A DNA stretch of 64,000 bases from Palsa-504 sp963753195 (lineage in GTDB: Bacteria; Actinomycetota; Actinomycetes; Streptosporangiales; Streptosporangiaceae), in the NCBI GenBank assembly GCA_963753195.1, contig CAVWBH010000009.1:558001-622000 (forward strand), written 5' to 3'. The notes under the pieces were generated by a model. That model made no database searches. It was given only the letters and a program-made list of their open reading frames with translations, and was not told the origin of the DNA. The number at the start of each line of letters is the position of its first letter. Position 1 is the first letter of the stretch. Positions 10,801 to 19,082 of this stretch are shown here, piece by piece. Position numbers and translations under genes: made by a program.

Positions 10801-11465
10801 TAGCGCCGCAGGATGGGCGACAGGTAGGCGTCCACCACCGTGGTGTCGCCCCGTGAGACCAGCTTCATCAGCGGGCTGGTCCGGTGCGACTCCGACACCT
10901 GGGTGAACCCCGCCGCCCGGGCCAGCGCGCCGATCCGCTGCTCATGCTGGGGGTAGCGATAGCCGTGCAGGCAGACCACGGCGGCCGACCGGAAGCCGTC
11001 GTCGTACGCCTGCGTGAGGCGCTGGCTGATCGCGTCCTCGTCCAGGGGCTGGAGGACCTCGCCGTGCGCGGTGATCCGCTCGTCGGCCTCGATCACCCGG
11101 TCGTACAGCACCTCGGGCAGCAGGATCCGGCGGTCGAAGATCCGCGGGCGGTTCTGGTAGGCGATGCGCAGGGCGTCGGCGAAGCCGCTGGTGATGACCA
11201 GGACGGTCGGCTCGCCCTTGCGCTCGAGCAGGGCGTTGGTGGCCACCGTGGTGCCGAGCCGGACCTGGCTGATCTGGTGCGCGGGGACCTTGTCGGCCGG
11301 CCCCAGGCCGAGCAGCTGGCGGATGCCGGCCACCGCGGCGTCCCGGTATTTCCGGGGGTTATCGGAGAGCAGCTTGTGGGCGACCAGCTGCCCGTCGGGC
11401 CGCCGGGCGACGATGTCGGTGAACGTGCCGCCCCGGTCGACCCAGAATTCCCAGCGCCCGTCCAC
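7851..11465 (-). CDS. Fused hydantoinase A/B protein (5-oxoprolinase-type)
   Basis: A 1204-residue single-chain enzyme with an N-terminal HyuA half (about 1-680) and a C-terminal HyuB half (about 690-1204). The HyuA half has the actin-like ATP-binding signatures DRGGTFTDIV and GFDMGGTSTDVSHF. The HyuB half starts at DPVLLEIFNNLFMSVAEQMG and has NDPYHGGTHLPD. The fused order and length match ATP-dependent 5-oxoprolinase (5-oxo-L-proline to glutamate in the gamma-glutamyl cycle). N-methylhydantoinase is the other option. The start is GTG 11465 with GAGGTGG just upstream. It lies 44 nt downstream of the AAA+ gene on the same strand, so the two may be co-transcribed. Confidence 0.9.
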   Translation of the reverse strand: MDGRWEFWVDRGGTFTDIVARRPDGQLVAHKLLSDNPRKYRDAAVAGIRQLLGLGPADKVPAHQISQVRLGTTVATNALLERKGEPTVLVITSGFADALRIAYQNRPRIFDRRILLPEVLYDRVIEADERITAHGEVLQPLDEDAISQRLTQAYDDGFRSAAVVCLHGYRYPQHEQRIGALARAAGFTQVSESHRTSPLMKLVSRGDTTVVDAYLSPILRRYVTEVAGELEHVKLLFMQSNGGLTDAASFRGKDSILSGPAGGIVGMVRTANNAGFEKVIGFDMGGTSTDVSHFAGRFEREYETQVAGVRLRAPMLSINTVAAGGGSVLHFDGSRYRVGPDSAGAEPGPACYRNGGPLTLTDANVLLGRIQAAHFPHVFGPRGDQPLDERASQARFEDLSEQITEATGDQRGPEQVAAGFIEIAVANMANAIKKISVQRGYDVTGYVLNVFGGAGGQHACAVADALGMSRVLIHPLAGVLSAYGIGLADIVAMREQAVEAPLTGDLISRLPQIFEPLEAEARAEVQGWAGGEGEAEEIPASRITAERRVHLRYEGTDTALVVPAGPPEQMTAAFETEYTRRFSFLMPGKTILAEAVSVEVTGTAHDADTTARSAGLKDAGPVRVRMFTAGSWAEVDLHQRAALTPGQAVDGPAIIAEQLATTVVEPGWQALVTGRGDLLLSRVTARPDRAGAGTAADPVLLEIFNNLFMSVAEQMGVRLQATAHSVNIKERLDFSCAVFDADGGLIANAPHMPVHLGSMGESIKMVIERNQGRIRRGDVYVLNDPYHGGTHLPDVTVVTPVFAPERDDIWFYVASRGHHAEIGGISPGSMPAASTRVEEEGVLIDNWLLVQNARLREAETMNLLASAEYPSRDPATNLADLRAQIAANERGIAELRAMVEHFGLDVVHAYMGHVQENAAESVRRVITALHDGQYEYELDNGAKVKVAVRVNARARTAEVDFTGTSAQLADNFNAPSSVAMAAVLYVFRTLVDDDIPLNSGCLHPLTVIIPPGTMLSPRYPAAVAAGNVETSQVVTGALYAALGVMAEGSGTMNNVTFGNERYQYYETVASGSGAGDGFDGTDVVQTKMTNSRLTDPEVLEWRYPVLLESYRIRPGSGGAGRWHGGNGGTRRLRFDEPMTVTTLAGHRRIPAFGMAGGQPGGLGRHWVEHPDGTRTEMRGCDSVQVRPGDVFVMQTPGGGGYGSP

Positions 11466-11509
11466 GCCACCTCAGCCCTTGACCCTGATTCGCCCGTGGC
11501 CCCGGCTGC

Positions 11510-13975
11510 TCAGCCCTGGCCGTACCCGGTCGCGGGGTCGAGCTCACGGTAGGCGGCCTGCACGTCGTCGGCGGTCACCGTGGTCAGGTCCTCGGCCGTG
11601 GCCTCCTGCTCCCCCAGGCGCACCACCCGGACGTCCCGGCAGGCGCAGGCCCGCTCGAACAGGGACCGCGCGAAACGGCCGTTGCCGAGCTCGTCGATCC
11701 GGCCCGCCGCGCACGCGCGGGCGAAGATGCCCGCCAGCACCTCCTTGGCGCCGGGATCGAACACGTCCCCGGCCCGCTCGGCCAGCAGCACGGCGATCCG
11801 GACCAGATCGTCGGGCTGGTAGCTGGGGAAGCTGACCCGGGTGCTGAACCGCGAGCCCAGGCCGGGGTTGCTGCGCAGGAACCGGTCCATGTCACTGGTG
11901 TAGCCGGCCAGCACGATGACCAGCCGGTCGCGGTCGTCCTCGGCCCGCTTCAGCAGCGTCTGGACCGCCTCGGCGCCAAACGCGTCACCGCCGGAGTACC
12001 CCTGGTTGTGCAGCGCGTAGGCCTCGTCGATGAACAGCACGCCGCCGAGCGCCGAGTCGACGAGCCGGTTGGTCTTGATCGCGGTCGAGCCGAGGTGCTC
12101 GCCGACCAGCTCGGCCCGGCTCGCTTCCACCACCTGCGGCCGCGCCAGCAGCCCGAGAGCGGCGAAGATCCGGCCCAGGACGCGCGCCACCGTGGTCTTG
12201 CCGGTGCCGGGCGGCCCGGTGAACACGAAATGCCGGACCGGCGGCTGGCTGGCCAGCCCGTGCGTGTCTCTCAGCTTGGCCACGCGCAGCTGGGCGGCGA
12301 TGGCGCGGACCTGCTGCTTGACCGGTTCCAGGCCGATCAGCTCGTCCAGCTCGGCGATCGCGCTCTCGACGGTGGGCGTGTCCTCGTAGCCGCGTAGCCT
12401 GCTGGTCAGCTCGGCGTAGGCCTGCTGCAGGTCGGCGGCGCGCAGCGTGATCAGGTCCTCCCGGCCGGGCTCGGCCGGGCCGGCCATCACCCGCACGTCG
12501 CGGGCCTGCCCGGCCTTCTCCAGCAGGCTGCGGACGAACCGGCCGTTGCCCAGCTCATCGGCGATCCGGCGCCGGCCGACCTCCTCGAACGTGCGCCACA
12601 GCACCGGCCGCGCGTCCGGGTCCAATAGCTCGCCGCGGCGGTCCAGCGCCGATTCGGCCAGCGCCAGCAGCTCCGCCGGGGAGTAGCTCGGGAACTTCAG
12701 CCGGGTGGCGAACCGGGAGGCCAGGCCGGGATTGGAAGCCAGGAAGCCCTCCATCTGCTTCTCGTACCCGGCCAGGATGATGATCAGGTCCTCGCGGTTG
12801 TCCTCGGCCCGCTTGAGCAGCGTCTGGACCGCCTCGATGCCGAACCGGTCGGCCTGCCCGTCGCCCTCGTTGACCAGGCTGTAGGCCTCGTCGATGAACA
12901 GCACCCGGCCAAACGCGGAGTCCACCAGCTCGTTGGTCTTGATCGCGGTCGCGCCCAGGTACTCGCCGACCAGGTCGGCCCGGTGCGCCTCGACCACCTC
13001 GGGCGTCTCGAGCAGGCCGAAGGCGTAGAAGATCTTGGCCAGCACCCGGGCCACGGTGGTCTTCCCGGTGCCCGGCGGCCCGAGGAAGACGAAGTGCCGC
13101 ATCGGCTTGTCCGTGGTGACACCGGCGATGGCCCGGCGCCGGGCCGCCTCGATGGACGCGGCGATCGAGCGCACCTGCTCCTTGACCGGCGCCAGCCCGA
13201 TCATCGCGTCCAGCTCGGCCATGGCGTCGTCGACCGAGATCTGCGGCGGGGGCAGCGGCGCGGCGGCCTGGTGGTCGCGCGCGGCGTGCTCGGCGTAGGG
13301 CAGCGCCGCGGCCTGGGCCCGGGCACCGTAACCGGGGCCGCCGGGATGGCCCTGGCCGGCGAAGCGGCCGCCGGAGTTCGCCGCCTTCGCCGGGCCCCCG
13401 GGGCCTGGGTTGGCGGCCGCGCCGGGCCTGCGGCCCTGCCCGGCGCTGTCCAGGCCGTACATCCGGTCGTCCTGATGCACGCCCTTGGCCAGCCGCCAGC
13501 CGAGCGCGACCACGGCGAGCAGCCAGGCCGCGATCGCGCCGACGAGCGGCGAGATGTGCCTGGTACTCAGCTGGTTCATCAGGATCGCGACGACGAGCAC
13601 CGGCCACACCAGCACCACGGCGACCGTGCGGCACGGTACGTACCATCGGCGCAGTCGGCCGAGGTGCGCCACGACCGCGACCACCACCGGGAGCGCGATC
13701 AGCGCCAGGCGGATTTTCCAGGACGGCTGGTTACCGTGGAAGCCGAAGAAGTAAATGAGCCAGATCGCGACCATGACCACGTAGGCCGTGGCCATGCGAG
13801 TGCGCACCTTGTTGACGACCGCGACCGGGGCGAGCACCGGGCAGCAGAACAGCACGGCGATCAGGACGATCACGATCCGGCGGGGAAGCGAAGCGCGCGC
13901 CGAAGCCTGCTGGACCCGTTCGACGAGGTTGAGCTTTTCTCGCTCGGCGGGCTGGACCCGGTCGTGTGGCGCCAT
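11510..13975 (-). CDS. Membrane-anchored tandem AAA+ ATPase (CbxX/CfxQ family)
   Basis: About 821 residues. The N-terminal ~190 residues hold several hydrophobic segments (IVIVLIAVLFCCPVLAPVAV, AYVVMVAIWLIYFFGF, VAVVLVWPVLVVAILM, AIAAWLLAVVALGW). A Gly/Pro/Ala linker follows. Two CbbX-like AAA+ modules come next, each with Walker A GPPGTGKTTVARVL, Walker B VLFIDEAY and an arginine-finger region ending SRF. The same modules occur in EccA and RuBisCO-activase-like proteins, which remodel partner proteins. No type VII or RuBisCO genes are near. I chose ATG 13975 because GGAG lies 5 nt upstream; the frame is open to 14119 but that extension looks non-coding. Confidence 0.85.
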   Translation of the reverse strand: MAPHDRVQPAEREKLNLVERVQQASARASLPRRIVIVLIAVLFCCPVLAPVAVVNKVRTRMATAYVVMVAIWLIYFFGFHGNQPSWKIRLALIALPVVVAVVAHLGRLRRWYVPCRTVAVVLVWPVLVVAILMNQLSTRHISPLVGAIAAWLLAVVALGWRLAKGVHQDDRMYGLDSAGQGRRPGAAANPGPGGPAKAANSGGRFAGQGHPGGPGYGARAQAAALPYAEHAARDHQAAAPLPPPQISVDDAMAELDAMIGLAPVKEQVRSIAASIEAARRRAIAGVTTDKPMRHFVFLGPPGTGKTTVARVLAKIFYAFGLLETPEVVEAHRADLVGEYLGATAIKTNELVDSAFGRVLFIDEAYSLVNEGDGQADRFGIEAVQTLLKRAEDNREDLIIILAGYEKQMEGFLASNPGLASRFATRLKFPSYSPAELLALAESALDRRGELLDPDARPVLWRTFEEVGRRRIADELGNGRFVRSLLEKAGQARDVRVMAGPAEPGREDLITLRAADLQQAYAELTSRLRGYEDTPTVESAIAELDELIGLEPVKQQVRAIAAQLRVAKLRDTHGLASQPPVRHFVFTGPPGTGKTTVARVLGRIFAALGLLARPQVVEASRAELVGEHLGSTAIKTNRLVDSALGGVLFIDEAYALHNQGYSGGDAFGAEAVQTLLKRAEDDRDRLVIVLAGYTSDMDRFLRSNPGLGSRFSTRVSFPSYQPDDLVRIAVLLAERAGDVFDPGAKEVLAGIFARACAAGRIDELGNGRFARSLFERACACRDVRVVRLGEQEATAEDLTTVTADDVQAAYRELDPATGYGQG

Positions 13976-14185
13976 GTCGCTCCGTCGTCCCCAGTCCCTG
14001 CCTCGCCGCCTCGCCATGCGCCCGGCGACAGGGTCGCCTGGCACGCAGCGCCCGCACCCGGTTGCCGGACAGTCGTATGTCTTGTATAGCGCATCGACTC
14101 CGCGCGCGACAGCACGCACGTCGATACTGTCGGTGAAAAATCCTCATCGTGGAACGCTCTGCCCGCGGCGGGCCATGATGGCTGC

Positions 14186-15421
14186 ATGCACAGAATCGAG
14201 GCGGAACTGCTCATCCCGGGCCGCGGCGAGCCGGTCCGCGACGGGGTTGTCGTGCTGGACGGGGCGCGGATCGCCTACGCGGGACCGGCCCCGACGGCGC
14301 CGGCCTCGCCGGGCGCGGCGGTCTCCGCCGTGGCCACGGTCATGCCGGGGATGTGGGACTGCCACGGTCACTTCTTCGGGACCAGGACCTTCGACCTGGG
14401 ACGCCTGGTGCTCGAGCCGCTGACACTGCGCGGCGCCCGGTCGGCGCGGGATCTGCGCGCCGCGCTGGACGCCGGCGTCACCTCGGTGCGTGAGGTCGGG
14501 GGCCTGGGGATCGACCTGGCCCGCGCGGTGGACGAGGGCGTCCTGGACGGCCCGGCCATCTACGCGGCCGGCGCGATCTTGTCTACCACCGGCGGGCACG
14601 CCGACCTGCACTCCTACCCGCTGGACTGGATAGAGGCGTTCGCTCGCCAGGAGGGCACCATGCGGCTGGCCGACGGGCCGGACGACTGCGCCCGGGCCGT
14701 CCGCGAGCAGCTGCGCCGCAACGCCAAGCTGATCAAGGTGTGCGCGTCCGGCGGCGTGCTGTCCGAGGTCGACGACCCGATCCACCAGCAGTTCACGCTG
14801 GCCGAGCTGCGGGCCATCGTGGAGGTCGCCGGGATGGCCGACCGGGTGGTGGCCGCGCACTGCCACGGCAAGCCGGGGATCATGGCCGCGCTGGCGGCTG
14901 GGGTGCGGACCATCGAGCACGGCACCTACCTGGACGAGGAATGCTGCGACGCGATGCGGGAGAGCGGCGCGATCCTGGTCCCGACCAGGACGATCGTCGA
15001 GGACATGCTGGCGTTCAGCGCGCAGGTGCCGGATTACGCGGTAGCCAAGCTGGCGGCGATCGCCGACATTCACGCGCAGGCCGTCACGCGCGCCTACGAG
15101 CAGGGCGTGCGGATCGCGATGGGCACCGACATCGGCCTGACCGGCCCGGACCGGCCGGACTCGTGGGGCCAGAACGGCGGTGAGCCCGGCTACCTGGTCA
15201 AGCTGGGCATGACCCCGCTGGAGGCGATCGAGGCGGCCACCGCCACCGGGCCTTTTACGCTGGGACCGCAGGCCCCGCGCAGCGGGCAGCTCGCCGAGGG
15301 CTACGACGCCGACGTGATCACCCTGGACGCCGACCCGCTGGCCGATATCGGCGTGCTCGCCGACCCCGCCCGCGTCACCGGCGTGTGGACCCGCGGCCGC
15401 CAGGTCAAGGGCGCGGCCTGA
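14186..15421 (+). CDS. Metal-dependent amidohydrolase
   Basis: 411 residues with the amidohydrolase superfamily fold. The metal ligands are visible: WDCHGH in strand 1, KVCASGGV (probable carboxylated Lys), AAHCHGKPG, TIEHGTYLD and the Asp in AMGTDIGLT. The arrangement resembles the imidazolonepropionase/Xaa-Pro dipeptidase group that hydrolyses cyclic amides or dipeptides. The substrate cannot be told. It starts at ATG 14186 and is divergent from the AAA+ gene. It ends before a strong hairpin shared with the convergent GNAT gene. Confidence 0.88.
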   Translation: MHRIEAELLIPGRGEPVRDGVVVLDGARIAYAGPAPTAPASPGAAVSAVATVMPGMWDCHGHFFGTRTFDLGRLVLEPLTLRGARSARDLRAALDAGVTSVREVGGLGIDLARAVDEGVLDGPAIYAAGAILSTTGGHADLHSYPLDWIEAFARQEGTMRLADGPDDCARAVREQLRRNAKLIKVCASGGVLSEVDDPIHQQFTLAELRAIVEVAGMADRVVAAHCHGKPGIMAALAAGVRTIEHGTYLDEECCDAMRESGAILVPTRTIVEDMLAFSAQVPDYAVAKLAAIADIHAQAVTRAYEQGVRIAMGTDIGLTGPDRPDSWGQNGGEPGYLVKLGMTPLEAIEAATATGPFTLGPQAPRSGQLAEGYDADVITLDADPLADIGVLADPARVTGVWTRGRQVKGAA

Positions 15422-15490
15422 GGCTCCGGGTCCGTGTGCTGGCCTAGCGCGTGGCCGACGGCTCGGCCGCGCGCGCCCTGCTCGCGGCTC

Positions 15491-15529
15491 GCCTCGTGGG
15501 CCCGCCTCGTGGGCCCGCCTCGTGGGCCC
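15491..15529. repeat. Three exact 13-bp tandem repeats
   Basis: Unit GCCTCGTGGGCCC at 15491, 15504 and 15517. They lie in the spacer between convergent genes. Confidence 0.8.
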
Positions 15530-15560
15530 GGCGAATCTCGCGCATGAGGGCCGGCGGATC

Positions 15561-15606
15561 ATTGTGGATCGTTACTGCCCGCGGGCGGGCAGTAACGATC
15601 CACAAT
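15561..15606. terminator. Long perfect hairpin between convergent genes
   Basis: Two 20-bp arms, 15561-15580 and 15587-15606, are perfectly complementary (outer ATTGTGGATC, inner GTTACTGCCC) with loop GCGGGC. It begins 5 nt beyond the GNAT stop, so it probably ends transcription from that side. No U-tract is present. Confidence 0.7.
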
Positions 15607-15610
15607 AACG

Positions 15611-16117
15611 TCAGAGGGGGCGGGTGAGGTCGATCTCGTCGTGGAGGGGGATGCCGTAGTCGCCGACGGTGGGCATCTCCGGCTTGAACTGGCGGGCCCG
15701 GTCGAGCGCGCCGAGACGGAGCTCGGCCAGCCGGAAGCCGCGGCGCTGGTAGAAACGCAGCGCGTCGACGTTGTCGTTGGTGGTGGTGAGCCGGATCTCC
15801 CGGCAGCCGAACCGCCGTGCCTTGCCCGCAGCGGCCTCGATGAGCATGGTGCCGATCCCGGCGCGGCGGTCGATGGCGTTGAGCGTGACGATCTCCAGCA
15901 TGCCGCCGGTCAGCTGGTAGGTGAGCAGGCCGGCGACACGGCGGGATCGTTCGGCGATGAAGCCGCCGAGCTCGGCGGGCCGCAGGATGGCACCGTGCAC
16001 CGCGATGACCGGTGCTCCCCACAGTTCGGCGACCAGCCACGCGAGCATCGGCCGGTCGCCCTCCTCGATCGGCCTGATCCGGATCCCCGGATCCTTCACC
16101 GCCGTCACCCCGTCCAC
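15611..16117 (-). CDS. GNAT-family N-acetyltransferase
   Basis: 168 residues with the GNAT fold. The acetyl-CoA loop is DRRAGIGTMLIEAAAGKARRFG, matching R/Q-x-x-G-x-G/A. The strand and helix pair RLTTTNDNVDALRFYQRRGFRLAEL is typical of the C-terminal part. The acceptor is unknown. GTG 16117 reads VDGVTAVKDPGIRIRPIEEGD. A GGCCATTATGGCC palindrome lies just upstream. No Shine-Dalgarno is visible, so it may be leaderless. The same frame is open far upstream through the epoxide hydrolase gene, which is an artefact. Confidence 0.82.
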   Translation of the reverse strand: MDGVTAVKDPGIRIRPIEEGDRPMLAWLVAELWGAPVIAVHGAILRPAELGGFIAERSRRVAGLLTYQLTGGMLEIVTLNAIDRRAGIGTMLIEAAAGKARRFGCREIRLTTTNDNVDALRFYQRRGFRLAELRLGALDRARQFKPEMPTVGDYGIPLHDEIDLTRPL

Positions 16118-16158
16118 TCGGCCATTATGGCCAGTGCGCCGCCCGGGTGCGCTGGCGG

Positions 16159-17361
16159 TCAGGTGCGTGAGCGGAAGAACTCCCGCAGGTCGGCGGTGAG
16201 CAGATCGGGGGCTTCCAGGGCGGCGAAGTGGCCGCCGCGCCCGAACTCCGTCCAGCGCACCACGTCGTGGACGTGCTCGGCGAACCGGCGTACAGTCACG
16301 TCGGTGGTGAAGACAGCCACGGCCACGGGCACGGCCGAGCGTTCCGCGGGCGCCCACATGGCCGGGTCGTTGAACCGCTCGTAATAGGTGTGGGCCGCTG
16401 ATCCGGCCGTGCCGGTGAACCAGTAGATGCTGACGTCGGTCAGGATCCGGTCCCGGTCCACGGCGTCCTCGGGCAGGGCGGCGGCCGGGTCGGTCCACTC
16501 CTGGAACTTCTCCACGATCCAGGCCAGCAGCCCGGCCGGGGAGTCGTTCAGCGCGTGCGCGATGGTCTGCGGCCGGGTGCCCTGGACCTGCATGTAGGCC
16601 GAGGAGCGCTCCTGCCACTGCTGCATCGCCGCGAGCCGGGCGCGGTCGGCCTCGGTCAGCGCGGCCGTGTCGGCCGGGTCGCCGGTCGGGAAGGTGACCA
16701 GGGCGTTGAGGTGCAGGCCGATGACCCGGTCCGGGACCGTTCGGCCTATATGTGGGGCGATGAAGGCACCGACGTCCCCGCCTTGCACGCCGTAGCGGCG
16801 GTAGCCGAGCCGGTCCATCAGCTCGGCCAGCGCCGCGGCGGTGCGGCCGTCCGTCCAGCCGGTCTCGGTCAGCGGCCCGGAGAATCCGTAGCCGGGCAGC
16901 GACGGGATGACCATGTGAAAGGCATCGGCCGGGTCCCCGCCGTAAGCGGCCGGGTCGGTGAGCGGGCCGATCAGGCCGGTGAACTCCACGATCGAGCCGG
17001 GCCAGCCGTGCAGCAGCAGGAGCGGCGTGGCCCCGGGCTCGGCGGAGCGCACGTGCAGGAAATGCACCGGGGTGCCGTCGATGGTCGTGAGGAATTGGGG
17101 GTAGCCGTTGAGGGCGGCCTCGTTCGCCCGCCAGTCGTACTCCGAGGCCCAGTAGGCGGCCAGTTCCCGCAGGTAGGAGACGGGCACCCCGCGTTCCCAG
17201 CCGGTGCCAGGCAGGTCCCGGGTCCACCGGGTCCGGGCCAGGCGCTCGCGCAGGTCGTCGATGTCGGCCTGCGGGACGCTGATCCGGAACGGCTCGATGC
17301 TGTCCGTGGCATGGCCGGGAACCTGCGGCGCTGAGGTGATCTCGTCGTTCGTCATGAACAT
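16159..17361 (-). CDS. Epoxide hydrolase (alpha/beta-hydrolase with EHN domain)
   Basis: About 400 residues. The N-terminal epoxide-hydrolase domain holds DIDDLRERLARTRWTRDLPGTGWERGV. The catalytic core has the oxyanion motif LLLHGWPGS, the nucleophile GVQGGDVGAF (Asp), SIYWFTGTAGSAAHTYYE with the lid Tyr, and the terminal His in GRGGHFAALEAPDLL. It opens epoxides to diols. Starts ATG 17361 or 17355 lack a Shine-Dalgarno site. Divergent from a WYL regulator; a 25-bp inverted repeat fills the gap, so that regulator probably controls it. Confidence 0.93.
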   Translation of the reverse strand: MFMTNDEITSAPQVPGHATDSIEPFRISVPQADIDDLRERLARTRWTRDLPGTGWERGVPVSYLRELAAYWASEYDWRANEAALNGYPQFLTTIDGTPVHFLHVRSAEPGATPLLLLHGWPGSIVEFTGLIGPLTDPAAYGGDPADAFHMVIPSLPGYGFSGPLTETGWTDGRTAAALAELMDRLGYRRYGVQGGDVGAFIAPHIGRTVPDRVIGLHLNALVTFPTGDPADTAALTEADRARLAAMQQWQERSSAYMQVQGTRPQTIAHALNDSPAGLLAWIVEKFQEWTDPAAALPEDAVDRDRILTDVSIYWFTGTAGSAAHTYYERFNDPAMWAPAERSAVPVAVAVFTTDVTVRRFAEHVHDVVRWTEFGRGGHFAALEAPDLLTADLREFFRSRT

Positions 17362-17374
17362 GAGCGTAGGAAGG

Positions 17375-17399
17375 ATTGGTGTCAGTTCCTGGCACCAAT
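17375..17399. promoter_or_regulatory. Inverted-repeat operator between epoxide hydrolase and WYL regulator
   Basis: ATTGGTGTCA (17375-17384), spacer GTTCC, TGGCACCAAT (17390-17399): 10-bp arms with one mismatch. It overlaps the regulator ATG at 17398 and lies 13 nt from the epoxide hydrolase start. Binding would block both genes. Confidence 0.65.
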
Positions 17400-18384
17400 G
17401 AGCGGCAGACTTGATGACATGCTCGAGACCTCGGCCCGGCTGCTGCGCCTGCTGTCGTTGCTGCAGTCCCGGCGGGACTGGACCGGCGCCGAGCTGGCCG
17501 CCCGGGCCGGCGTCGGCCTGCGGACGCTGCGGCGGGACATCGGCCGGCTGCGCGACCTGGGCTACCCGGTCGACGCCACGCCGGGCGCGGCGGGCGGCTA
17601 CCGGCTCGGCGTCGGTGCCGCGCTGCCGCCGCTGCTGCTGGACGACGAGGAGGCGGTGGCGGTGGCGATCAGCCTGCACACGGCCACCACCGGTAGCGTG
17701 GCCGGGCTGGAGGAGACCGCGCTGCGGGCCCTGACCAAGCTCCAGCAGATGCTGCCGTCCCGGATCCGGTACCGGGTCAGCGCCTTCCACGCCGCCACGG
17801 TGGCGCTGGCCGCGCCGGGCTCGGCGCCGGACCGGGTGGATCCCGACCTGCTGACCGCGGTAGCGGCGGCCTGCCGGGACCGGCGGCGGCTGCGGATCCG
17901 GTATCCGGGCCGCGACAGCGTCACCACCCGGGAAGTGGAGCCATACCAGCTGGTGCACACCCCGCGCCGCTGGTACCTGCTGGCCTGGGACCCCGGCCGC
18001 GGCGACTGGCGGACCTTCCGCGTCGACCGCATCCAGGGCCCGCTGGGCCCGCCGGGAGCCCGCTTCACCCCTCGCCCGCTGCCCGCTGACGATGTGGCGG
18101 CCTACGTCTCGCAGTCGATCGCCTCAGCGCCCTACCGGTACCAGGCCCGTATCCTGTTCCGCGCGCCCCTGGCGGATGTCGCGCGGCTCTCCTCCCCCGT
18201 CGCGGGCCGGCTGGAAGCGGCGGGCCCGGATGCCTGCATCTTGCACACCGGGTCCAACTCGCTGGACGAACTGGCCCTGCACGTCGGGCTCAAGGGGTTC
18301 GAGTTCGAGGTCCTCGACCCGCCCGAGCTGGTCGGGGTGCTGCGGTCCCTGGCTGAGCGCCTGCGCCGGGGGGCCGAGGCGTGA
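17398..18384 (+). CDS. YafY-type HTH and WYL-domain transcriptional regulator
   Basis: 328 residues. The N-terminal winged helix is RLLRLLSLLQSRRDWTGAELAARAGVGLRTLRRDIGRLRDLGYPV. The WYL domain starts near RRRLRIRYPGRDSVTTREVEPYQLVHTPRRWYLLAWDP and is followed by the C-terminal WCX region. Such proteins sense small ligands and repress or activate neighbours. The ATG at 17398 lies inside the inverted repeat; ATG 17419 (METS) is an alternative. Family members next to divergent alpha/beta hydrolases are usually local regulators. Confidence 0.9.
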   Translation: MSGRLDDMLETSARLLRLLSLLQSRRDWTGAELAARAGVGLRTLRRDIGRLRDLGYPVDATPGAAGGYRLGVGAALPPLLLDDEEAVAVAISLHTATTGSVAGLEETALRALTKLQQMLPSRIRYRVSAFHAATVALAAPGSAPDRVDPDLLTAVAAACRDRRRLRIRYPGRDSVTTREVEPYQLVHTPRRWYLLAWDPGRGDWRTFRVDRIQGPLGPPGARFTPRPLPADDVAAYVSQSIASAPYRYQARILFRAPLADVARLSSPVAGRLEAAGPDACILHTGSNSLDELALHVGLKGFEFEVLDPPELVGVLRSLAERLRRGAEA

Positions 18385-18442
18385 GGAGTCCCGGCGGCGG
18401 GTGGGCAGGTTAAGAGCGCGGCTCGCTGGGCAGAAGGCGTTC

Positions 18443-19078
18443 ATGCTGGTACTGAGAGCTCTTGCCCGGCCGATGCTCGCGTCTATCTTCATCGTGCAGG
18501 GGTATGACACTTTCCGCCGGCCCGAGCGGGTGGCCGCGCGCGCCGAGCCAGTGGTCCGGCCGCTGGCCGAGCGGTTCCCGGCCGTTCCGGCCAAGACCGA
18601 GGACGCGGTTCGCCTCAACGGCGCGGTCCAGATGGTGGCGGGCTCGATGCTGGCCCTGGGTCGCTGGCCCCGGCTGTCCGCGCTGGTGCTGGCGGCGACG
18701 CTGGTGCCGACCACGGCGGCGGGCCACCGGTTCTGGGAAGAGGACGACCCGGGGACCAAGGCGCAGCAGCGGATCCATTTCCTGAAGAACACCTCGATGC
18801 TCGGCGGGCTGCTGATCGCGGCCGGCGATACCGAGGGAAAGCCGTCGATCGCCTGGCGCACTCGTTATGCGGTCAAGTCGGCCCGCCGCACGGCTGAAGC
18901 GACACGCGCCCAGGCCGCCCGCACGGCCAAGTCGGCACGCGCGCAGGCAGTCCGCACGGCCAAGGTGTCCGCCAAGGCAGGCAAGGTGTCCGCCAAGACA
19001 GCCAAGGCTTCCGCGAAGGCGGGCATGGTCGCCGGCGCGGCGCCCAGGAAGGCCGCGCGGCTGGCCCGGGTCGGCTAG
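18443..19078 (+). CDS. DoxX-family membrane protein with Lys/Ala repeat tail
   Basis: 211 residues. The DoxX part has ARPMLASIFIVQGYDTFRRPER, NGAVQMVAGSMLALGRWPRLSALVLAATLVPTT and a C-terminal hydrophobic segment (SMLGGLLIAAGD), giving about four membrane passes. After residue ~150 the sequence becomes an Ala/Lys-rich helix with repeats of KVSAKAG and RTAKSARAQ. Start ATG 18443 with AGAAGG upstream. It lies 58 nt after the WYL gene and may share its transcript. Role unknown; DoxX proteins are linked to thiol and redox balance. Confidence 0.85.
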   Translation: MLVLRALARPMLASIFIVQGYDTFRRPERVAARAEPVVRPLAERFPAVPAKTEDAVRLNGAVQMVAGSMLALGRWPRLSALVLAATLVPTTAAGHRFWEEDDPGTKAQQRIHFLKNTSMLGGLLIAAGDTEGKPSIAWRTRYAVKSARRTAEATRAQAARTAKSARAQAVRTAKVSAKAGKVSAKTAKASAKAGMVAGAAPRKAARLARVG

Positions 19079-19082
19079 CCAG

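Noticed and set aside
8457..10856. 799-codon plus-strand ORF opposite the 5-oxoprolinase gene
   Set aside because: Antisense frame of a fully conserved enzyme; composition is Val/Gly/Asp/His-rich, as expected of a shadow.
14144..15562. 472-codon minus-strand ORF opposite the amidohydrolase
   Set aside because: Antisense shadow, rich in Arg and Gly, with no family sign.
15561..15606. Insertion sequence end or transposon scar
   Set aside because: The inverted repeat lies alone between two convergent genes with no transposase or target duplication; a terminator role is simpler.
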